From Acidobacteriota bacterium (GTDB lineage Bacteria; Acidobacteriota; Vicinamibacteria; Vicinamibacterales; Vicinamibacteraceae), in the NCBI GenBank assembly GCA_023418055.1, contig JAEZDP010000430.1, forward strand, positions 1 to 5,858: a DNA stretch of 5,858 nt, read 5' to 3'. This document shows positions 1-5,858 of this stretch, in pieces. The notes under the pieces are model-generated. The model was not told where the DNA came from. It saw nothing but the letters and a program-made list of their open reading frames with translations, and searched no databases. The position numbers were made by a program, and so were the translations under genes. The first letter of the stretch is position 1. Every line of letters starts with the position of its first letter.

Positions 1-1097
1 ACGCGACCGGCTACGGCAGCTCCGGCGAGACGGCGGCCGTCTCGGCCCGCACGACCTGGTACTTCGCCGAGGGCGCGACAGGCGGCACGTTCAACACCTT
101 CTACCTGCTGCTCAATCCCGGTACGACCACCGCCGAGGTGACCATCACCTACATGCGCGCGGTGGGGGCGCCACGCACGCGGACACACCTGGTCAAGCCC
201 GGTGAGCGCGTCACGGTGTGGGTGGACATGGAACGGTGGCCCGACGGCGACACCCTGGCCAATGCCGAGGTCTCGGCACGCATCGAGGCGACCGTGCCCA
301 TCATTGCCGAGCGGGCGATGTATCTCGATCGCGGTACGCAGTTGTTCACCGCCGGCCACGCGAGCCTGGGCCTCGAGGCCCCCTCCACGCGCTGGTCGTT
401 TGCCGAAGGCGCCACGGGCGACTACTTCGACCTGTTCCTGCTGCTGGCCAACCCGTCGCCGGTCGATGCCGTCGTGCGCATCCGCTTCCTGCTCGACGGG
501 GAAGTCATCGAACACCCCCACGTCGTGCCGGCCTGGCAGCGCTCGACCGTGTGGGTGGACGCGCTGGGGCTCGACGCGGCGCTCGTCGCGCAGAACCCGG
601 CCTACGCACGGCTGGCCAACACCGCGGTCTCGTCGGAGGTCGTCGTGGACAACGGCGTGGGCATCCTCGCCGAGCGCAGCATGTGGTGGCCGGGCAAGGT
701 GGCCACCTGGGCCGAAGCCCACAACAGCGCAGGCGTCACCGCACCCGCCACGAGGTGGGCGCTGGCGGAAGGAGAAGTGGGCGGCGCCCGCAGGCAGGCC
801 ACCTACATCCTCGTCGCCAACGCCGACCCACAGGACGCCACCATTCGCGTGACCCTGCTCTCCGAAGACCGCGCCGCCGAGGTGCAGACCTACACGGTGG
901 CCGGCAACAGCCGCTTCACCATCCCGCTCGGCGCCACCGGCTTCTTCCCGAGCGCGGTGGGTCGTCGCGTCGGCGCGCTGGTCGAGAGCGTGGGCAGCAC
1001 GCCGGTGCCCATCACCGTCGAGCGGGCGATGTACTCGGACGTGCAGGGACAGGCGTGGGCCGCGGGGCACAACGCCGTGGGGACGAAGGTGGAGTAG
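1..1097 (+). CDS. WYFAEG/AERAMY-repeat protein, 3' end only (probable extracellular beta-rich repeat protein)
   Basis: The gene is open at the left edge. The frame reads from base 3 and ends at TAG 1095-1097, giving 364 visible residues. A GTG at 138 lies inside the first complete repeat, so it is not the true start. The fragment is the tail of one repeat followed by three repeats of about 112, 121 and 116 residues. Each opens with a T-x-W-x-F/L-AEG motif, continues through a hydrophobic strand like FYLLLNPG or LFLLLANP, and ends with an ERAMY-like motif and a GHxxxG linker. Such repeats occur in large secreted or surface proteins of Actinobacteria, Chloroflexi and Acidobacteria (DUF5719-like); an adhesive or structural role is only inferred. 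The alternating hydrophobic pattern suggests Ig-like beta-sandwiches. The protein stops exactly at a repeat boundary, with no visible sorting tail. The signal peptide and any other domains lie outside the window. Confidence 0.85.
   Translation, partial: ATGYGSSGETAAVSARTTWYFAEGATGGTFNTFYLLLNPGTTTAEVTITYMRAVGAPRTRTHLVKPGERVTVWVDMERWPDGDTLANAEVSARIEATVPIIAERAMYLDRGTQLFTAGHASLGLEAPSTRWSFAEGATGDYFDLFLLLANPSPVDAVVRIRFLLDGEVIEHPHVVPAWQRSTVWVDALGLDAALVAQNPAYARLANTAVSSEVVVDNGVGILAERSMWWPGKVATWAEAHNSAGVTAPATRWALAEGEVGGARRQATYILVANADPQDATIRVTLLSEDRAAEVQTYTVAGNSRFTIPLGATGFFPSAVGRRVGALVESVGSTPVPITVERAMYSDVQGQAWAAGHNAVGTKVE
48..1094 (+). repeat. Three in-frame ~115-codon coding repeats
   Basis: The units are approximately 48-383, 384-746 and 747-1094. 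Anchors are the Trp codon of the opening motif (57, 393, 756) and the AERAMY-like motif (306, 669, 1017), which give periods of 363 and 348 bp between units. The variants of the second motif are AERAMY, AERSMW and VERAMY. Units are clearly homologous at protein level but well diverged in DNA, so the duplication is old rather than a recent slippage. Bases 3-47 encode the linker end of a further upstream unit. Confidence 0.8.
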
Positions 1098-1188
1098 GAA
1101 CGAAGGAACGGAGGAACGAAGGAACGAAGGAGGGAAGGAACGGAGGAGCGAAGGAACGAAGGAACGGAGGAGCGAGGGAGGAACGGGA
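1097..1188 (+). repeat. 8-bp purine-rich tandem repeat (consensus GGARCGRA) between convergent stops
   Basis: Ten 8-bp units follow one another in perfect register from 1097 to 1176. Most read GGAACGAA or GGAACGGA, with variants GGAGGGAA, GGAGCGAA and GGAGCGAG. After that the pattern decays to 1188. The first G is the last base of the upstream stop codon, and the minus-strand udk stop begins at 1193, so the array fills practically the whole gap. The plus strand is nearly all purine, with about one C per unit. The period is not a multiple of three, and the open frames that run through the array are by-products. No terminator hairpin is visible for either gene. Confidence 0.93.
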
Positions 1189-1190
1189 GA

Positions 1191-1817
1191 TTACGAGGCG
1201 ACGAGGCTGCGGGCGAGCGTGAGCAGCATCTGAATGGCGACGTCGTTGTGGCCGCCTTGCGGGAGGATGATGTCGGCGTAACGTTTGCTGGGTTCGACGA
1301 ACTCGAGGTGCATGGGGCGCACGGTGCCCATGTACTGCTCGATGACCGCACGCACGGTGCGGCCGCGCTCGGCCACGTCGCGTTCGAGGCGCCGGATGAA
1401 CCGGGTGTCGGCATCGGCGTCCACGAAGACCTTCACGTCCATGAGCGCGCGGAGTGGCGCGTCGGCGAAGATCAGGATCCCTTCGACGATGATTGCGCGG
1501 CGAGGCTCGACGCGCTGTCGCGTGGCGAGCCGGTTGTGGCGCGCGAAGTCGTAAGCGGGCACCTCCACGGGCTGCATCTGCTTGAGCGCGCGGACGTGCT
1601 CGACCAGCAGGTCCGTCTCGAGCGCGTCGGGATGGTCGTAGTTCAGGAGCGCCCGTTCCTCGAGGCGCAGATCGCTGCGGTCCCGGTAGTAGCGGTCGTG
1701 TTCCAGGAGGGTGACGGCCTCGTCGCCCAGCGCATCAATCAGACGCCGGACGACGGTGGTCTTGCCCGAGCCGGTGCCGCCCGCGATGCCGATGACGACA
1801 GGACCGTCAGGATGCAT
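1191..1817 (-). CDS. udk: Uridine kinase
   Basis: Phosphorylates uridine (and usually cytidine) to the 5'-monophosphate with ATP or GTP in the cytoplasm, in the pyrimidine salvage pathway. The 208 residues match the usual ~210 of bacterial Udk. Numbering from the ATG at 1817, the P-loop GGTGSGKT is at 13-20, HDRYYRD at 40-46, NYDHPDA at 59-65, the nucleoside-binding YDFARHNR at about 89-96, VEGIL at 111-115, the Arg-rich lid RRLERDVAERGR at about 142-153, and PSKRYADIILP near 176-186. All key family motifs are present. An in-frame TGA at 1829-1827 limits the start to GTG 1823 or ATG 1817. The ATG is preferred because GAGG lies 7 nt before it, while that site is only 1 nt from the GTG. It ends with TAA at 1193-1191. 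It lies 105 bp downstream of the HDOD gene on the same strand, so co-transcription is possible but not shown. Confidence 0.94.
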   Translation of the reverse strand: MHPDGPVVIGIAGGTGSGKTTVVRRLIDALGDEAVTLLEHDRYYRDRSDLRLEERALLNYDHPDALETDLLVEHVRALKQMQPVEVPAYDFARHNRLATRQRVEPRRAIIVEGILIFADAPLRALMDVKVFVDADADTRFIRRLERDVAERGRTVRAVIEQYMGTVRPMHLEFVEPSKRYADIILPQGGHNDVAIQMLLTLARSLVAS

Positions 1818-1821
1818 CGTC

Positions 1822-1884
1822 ACGCCTCACGCCGTACGCCATACGCCATACGCCTCACGCCATACGCCTCACGCCATACGCCGC
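1822..1884. repeat. 7-bp tandem repeat (plus-strand consensus ACGCCWY, mainly ACGCCAT/ACGCCTC)
   Basis: Nine 7-bp units run in exact register: ACGCCTC, ACGCCGT, ACGCCAT, ACGCCAT, ACGCCTC, ACGCCAT, ACGCCTC, ACGCCAT, ACGCCGC. A decayed tail (ACGAGTC, GCGCCGC) extends to about 1898. The array occupies most of the 105-bp gap between the HDOD gene stop (1923) and the udk start (1817). ACGCC is invariant in every unit and only the last two bases vary. There are no spacers, so this is not a CRISPR. It differs in sequence, period and strand composition from the array at 1097-1188. Confidence 0.93.
1825..1828 (-). promoter_or_regulatory. Ribosome binding site of udk, formed by a tandem-repeat unit
   Basis: On the minus strand GAGG stands 7 nt before the ATG at 1817-1815. 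These bases belong to the last 7-bp unit of the repeat array (unit type GGCGTGA followed by G). This favours ATG 1817 over GTG 1823. The in-frame stop TGA at 1829-1827 overlaps the same unit. Confidence 0.6.
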
Positions 1885-1922
1885 ACGAGTCGCGCCGCCC
1901 ATCATGCACGACGCATGAGGCA

Positions 1923-2810
1923 TCAATGAAACCGCTCGCGGCCCGTCTGCATCCGGTCGGCCAGATCGGCGCAGAGCGCGTGGATGTCCGACGCGTCGAG
2001 CGACAGCCGAGCCAGGGCCTCGCGTTCGATGGGGCCATCGAGTTCGGCGATGAGCGGCCCGAACCCCGCCAGCTTCGCGAGGCCGTTGGCCAGGTGCACG
2101 GTATCGCCCGTGGGCGTGGGGTCGTCCGACGGGGTGTGGTGATGCCGCACCGCGCGAGCCACCGTGGCCGGGAGCCCCCAGTGTTCGACGACGAGGCTGC
2201 CGAGCGTCGCGTGATCGATCCCGATGACGTCGCGCTCGGCCTCAAGTCGGGGCTGTGCCTGTCGGAGCCATGCCTCGCGCAGCGTGGCGAGGCGGGGCCC
2301 ATCGAGGGCTTCGTCGAGCAGTACCTTGCCTACGTCGTGCAGCAGTGCGGCAGTCACCGCCTCGGGGCGCACCTCGACCGGCACGCGGCGCATCACGAGT
2401 TCCGCTGCGAGCGCGCTCGCGACCGCATGCTGCCAGAGGCGTCCCGGCTGGAGGTCGAACGCGGGCAGCGCGGTCATCAGCTTGGGGCGCACGCCTTCGG
2501 CCACCGCCAGCGACAGCACGGTGCCGACGCCCAGCCGCAGGATGGCGTCACGCACGGTGCCGACCGTCGGCAGGTGCGCCGACCACGCCGAGTTGGCGTA
2601 CCGCAGCACGCGCGACGTCAGGCCGAGATCGCCGCGCACGACGTCCTCGACGTCGCGGATCATCCACTCGTCCTGGTTCAGCAACGCGGCCAGGGCCGCC
2701 GCCGATGCCGGCAGCGGCTCGAGCGTCCGCGACCGCTCCAGCAGGCGCGCCGGGTCTGGACGCGCGGGCGGCGTGGCGTGTCCGTCGGTCTGGGCGGGTT
2801 CCGCAGCCAT
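1923..2810 (-). CDS. HDOD-domain protein (HD-related output domain)
   Basis: 295 residues. After a Pro/Ala-rich N-terminal tail (1-20), residues ~25-220 form an HDOD domain, a catalytically uncertain relative of HD phosphohydrolases used as an output module in bacterial signalling, motility and cyclic-di-GMP networks. Typical signs are LPASAAALAALL near 33-44, the LTSRVLRYANSA segment near 64-75, ILRLGV near 90-95, WQHAV at 126-130, the HD pair H158-D159 in LLHDVGK, HATLGSLVVEHWGLP at 200-214, the HHH at 223-225, and VHLANGLAK at 238-246. The H...HD residues are retained, so enzymatic activity cannot be excluded. No receiver, GGDEF, EAL or other sensor domain is attached, so its input must come from a partner. 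The ATG at 2810 has no clear Shine-Dalgarno sequence, and no other start codon was found upstream in frame. It lies 120 bp after the DUF481-like gene and 105 bp before udk; that 120-bp gap shows only a 10-bp palindrome (2920-2929) beside the upstream stop. The target pathway is unknown. Confidence 0.88.
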   Translation of the reverse strand: MAAEPAQTDGHATPPARPDPARLLERSRTLEPLPASAAALAALLNQDEWMIRDVEDVVRGDLGLTSRVLRYANSAWSAHLPTVGTVRDAILRLGVGTVLSLAVAEGVRPKLMTALPAFDLQPGRLWQHAVASALAAELVMRRVPVEVRPEAVTAALLHDVGKVLLDEALDGPRLATLREAWLRQAQPRLEAERDVIGIDHATLGSLVVEHWGLPATVARAVRHHHTPSDDPTPTGDTVHLANGLAKLAGFGPLIAELDGPIEREALARLSLDASDIHALCADLADRMQTGRERFH

Positions 2811-2930
2811 ACGGTAGAGACATCGGCAGCGCAGCGGCCCGTCTGTAGAGGCGAGACCGCGCCAGGGACATGCCGGCAGGTTCTCGGGAGGGGCGGGAGC
2901 GGCGCGTAGACGAGCGGGAGGCGCGCGCCG

Positions 2931-3788
2931 TCAGAACGTCGCGACGATGGAGGCCGAGGCCACCGTGTCGGCCCGCGTGAAGCCCGGCACCGGCTCGTTG
3001 CGGTAGTTCAACTCGTGCGAGACCTTGAGCGACAGAATCGAGTTGAGTCCCGCCTGGATGGCCGCGACGTGGTTCAGGCGCCAGTCGCTCGTCCGCTCGA
3101 TGTCGGCTTTCCACGCGGCGTCGTTGATGAAGCGGTTGCGCCGCGAGAACTCCCACAGGTAGCGCACGCCGAAGTCCACCGACGTCAGGTCGCGTCCCAG
3201 GCCGAGGGTGCGGTCTTCGGTGAGATACCCGAAGCCCGAGTCGAAGGCCAGTCGCTGCGGGTCGTTCTGAAAGACGATGGCGGTGAGGCCGGCTGCCGCG
3301 TCCCAGCTGTTGTTGATGCCGGCAAAGGTGTTGCGCAGGTACTGGGCGCGCCCGAACATCTCGGCGCGGTCGCCGAACTTCCGCGCGCTGCGAAACTGTC
3401 CATTCAGACGCCGCGCCCGGACCTCATCGTCCACGCGGTTGCGGAGGTAGGCCACCTTCGCTTCGATGCGCCAGTTGCGGGGCGTCACGAGCAGTTCCGC
3501 ACCGGCGCCGATGGTCTGGGTCTCGGCGGTGCCGCCGGTCGACACATACGACAGCTCGCTCTTGCCGCGCACGATGCGCGTGGGCGCAGCGGCGGCGGGG
3601 GGCGCCGGCGCTGGCGGCGTCGCGGCGGCGACGACAACGGGCGGCGTCGGCATGGGTGGCAGCGACGCGGGCATCTCCACGCCGGGGGGGAGGGCACTGC
3701 GCACGAGTTCGGCGGGCATGCCAATCGTCACCGGCAGCGGGGGCGGCGGCTGCAGGAGGGTCAGGACAATCCAGAGGGAGTCGAACAT
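2931..3788 (-). CDS. DUF481-like (YdiY-type) outer-membrane beta-barrel protein
   Basis: 285 residues. A short hydrophobic N-terminus (LWIVLTLL, 5-12) is followed by a Pro/Ala-rich linker (13-70, about 20 prolines). A barrel domain then runs to the C-terminus. Signs of the DUF481 family are GKSELSYVSTGGTAETQT at 75-92, alternating amphipathic strands with aromatic girdle residues, FGYLTEDR near 186-193, DFGVRYLWEF at 205-214, and an ending with PGFTRADT followed by alternating hydrophobic residues and a terminal Phe (285), the usual barrel-assembly signal. DUF481 proteins are predicted salt-induced or uncharacterised outer-membrane proteins with no agreed function. The likely place is the outer membrane, with the linker in the periplasm. 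The first residues lack the positive charges expected in a Sec signal peptide. The ATG at 3788 has no clear ribosome binding site, so the start is less certain than the family call. The gene ends with TGA at 2933-2931. Confidence 0.82.
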   Translation of the reverse strand: MFDSLWIVLTLLQPPPPLPVTIGMPAELVRSALPPGVEMPASLPPMPTPPVVVAAATPPAPAPPAAAAPTRIVRGKSELSYVSTGGTAETQTIGAGAELLVTPRNWRIEAKVAYLRNRVDDEVRARRLNGQFRSARKFGDRAEMFGRAQYLRNTFAGINNSWDAAAGLTAIVFQNDPQRLAFDSGFGYLTEDRTLGLGRDLTSVDFGVRYLWEFSRRNRFINDAAWKADIERTSDWRLNHVAAIQAGLNSILSLKVSHELNYRNEPVPGFTRADTVASASIVATF

Positions 3789-3917
3789 GGTGCGGCGGGC
3801 GGCCCGGGACGAGAGCCGCGTTCATCTTAACGCACCCGTCCACGCGCGCGCGGAGGGTGCACGGGCCCAGCCTCATACGCAGGTGGCACTTGCCGATGGG
3901 CTGACGCGCCCGAGGCG

Positions 3918-3965
3918 TCTGCCCGTTCAGCGCGGCATCTGCCCGTTCGGACGGGCCTCCTGCCC
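3918..3965 (+). repeat. Phased direct repeats upstream of the radical SAM gene
   Basis: The 11-mer TCTGCCCGTTC occurs exactly at 3918-3928 and 3938-3948, 20 bp apart. A shorter copy of its core, CTGCCC, follows at 3960-3965, so the core recurs at 3919, 3939 and 3960. Spacing near two helical turns on the same strand, some 40-85 bp before a possible -10 box, resembles an activator or repressor binding array. The repeats are seen directly; the regulatory role is inferred. Confidence 0.5.
3941..3956. other. Small perfect hairpin with TCGG loop
   Basis: GCCCGT, loop TCGG, then ACGGGC gives a 6-bp GC-rich stem. It overlaps the second direct repeat. A short T-run (TTTT, 3975-3978) lies about 18 nt downstream on the plus strand, too far for a standard intrinsic terminator, and no plus-strand gene precedes it. 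It may be an inverted protein-binding site or chance in GC-rich DNA. Confidence 0.35.
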
Positions 3966-4004
3966 ACCTGCTGCTTTTCTTCGCCCCCTGGACAGGCGCC
4001 GCCG

Positions 4005-4010
4005 CATAAT
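4005..4010 (+). promoter_or_regulatory. Possible -10 box (CATAAT) for the radical SAM gene
   Basis: CATAAT differs from TATAAT by one base and is a rare AT-rich hexamer in this GC-rich gap. It would give a leader of about 65 nt. No good -35 element is seen: TTCGCC at 3980-3985 has a 19-bp spacer, and TGGACA at 3989-3994 is only 10 bp away. The missing -35 would fit an activator-dependent promoter, but this is weak evidence. Confidence 0.3.
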
Positions 4011-4071
4011 CGACCATTCCGACGACCGCGTGCCACCGTTGTGCGCCGGCTGTCGTGGTGGAAGCCAGTAC

Positions 4072-4078
4072 AGAGGAG
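4072..4078 (+). promoter_or_regulatory. Ribosome binding site of the radical SAM gene (AGAGGAG)
   Basis: AGAGGAG ends 4 nt before the ATG at 4083. It is the strongest Shine-Dalgarno match in the window and fixes the start of the gene. Confidence 0.8.
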
Positions 4079-4082
4079 CACC

Positions 4083-5858
<1,776 letters not shown>

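Larger units (their letters stand above)
3789..4082. other. Divergent intergenic region between the barrel gene and the radical SAM gene
   Basis: 294 bp with no convincing gene; open frames across it are shadows. Besides the repeats, hairpin and possible -10 box listed separately, it has one AT-richer spot, TTAAGAT on the minus strand at 3830-3824. That spot lies about 36 nt before the barrel gene start and could be its -10 box, but no -35 sequence is visible at the right spacing. The region must hold the promoters of both divergent genes unless they are read from elsewhere. Confidence 0.7.

Noticed and set aside
138..1097. GTG at 138 as the start of a complete 319-residue gene
   Set aside because: The frame is open to the left edge, and the codons before 138 encode the conserved start of the first repeat (WYFAEG motif), so the gene begins outside the window.
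1822..1884. Possible CRISPR array
   Set aside because: Units are 7 bp and directly adjacent with no spacers; no cas gene is present.
1248..2909. Long plus-strand open frame of 553 codons across udk and the HDOD gene
   Set aside because: It is antisense to two genes with clear family motifs, has low-complexity Arg/His/Val-rich composition, and reads straight through the 7-bp tandem array. It is a shadow caused by GC-rich codon bias.
2920..2929. GGCGCGCGCC palindrome just after the barrel gene stop as a terminator or site
   Set aside because: It has no loop for a stable hairpin and no T-run. A 10-bp GC-only palindrome is expected by chance in DNA of this composition.
3883..3893. Sigma-54-like promoter (GTGGCAC followed by TTGC)
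   Set aside because: The GG and GC elements are far too close for the required -24/-12 spacing.
3941..3978. Intrinsic terminator (hairpin plus T-run)
   Set aside because: The T-run begins about 18 nt after the stem, and no plus-strand gene ends upstream that would need it.

Overview
The window is GC-rich throughout, about two thirds G+C by eye, with strongly GC3-biased codons. It carries five protein-coding genes and no RNA gene, CRISPR array or transposase that I can see. The gene mix suggests a bacterium of the Acidobacteriota, perhaps of the Vicinamibacteria type. It combines a WYFAEG-type repeat surface protein, an HDOD protein, a DUF481-like outer-membrane barrel (so a Gram-negative envelope), a Tes-like radical SAM enzyme, and short 7-8 bp tandem repeats between genes. 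That placement is an inference from general familiarity, not a demonstrated match.

Layout from left to right. (1) The 3' end of a plus-strand gene (stop at 1095-1097) encodes a protein built of ~115-residue beta-rich repeats, with three units visible. (2) Its stop faces the stop of a minus-strand uridine kinase gene (udk). The 93 bp between the two stops are almost wholly an 8-bp, nearly all-purine tandem repeat. (3) Three minus-strand genes are transcribed leftwards in the order DUF481-like outer-membrane protein (3788-2931), HDOD-domain protein (2810-1923), udk (1817-1191). Gaps are 120 and 105 bp. The second gap carries a different, 7-bp tandem repeat whose last unit supplies the likely udk Shine-Dalgarno sequence. 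(4) A 294-bp divergent intergenic region (3789-4082) holds phased direct repeats, a small perfect hairpin and a possible -10 box. (5) A plus-strand gene starts at 4083 behind a good ribosome binding site and is still open at the right edge after 592 codons. It encodes a multi-cluster radical SAM enzyme resembling tetraether lipid synthase (Tes, MJ0619 type).

The radical SAM gene is the most interesting item. Archaeal Tes joins the ends of two lipid chains to make membrane-spanning lipids, and bacterial relatives are candidates for making iso-diabolic acid or branched GDGT-type lipids. Nothing else in the window is a lipid gene, so that role rests on the protein sequence alone. The remaining genes look like unrelated neighbours: pyrimidine salvage (udk), a probable regulatory HDOD protein, an envelope barrel and a repeat-rich exported or surface protein. 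No convincing intrinsic terminator was found.
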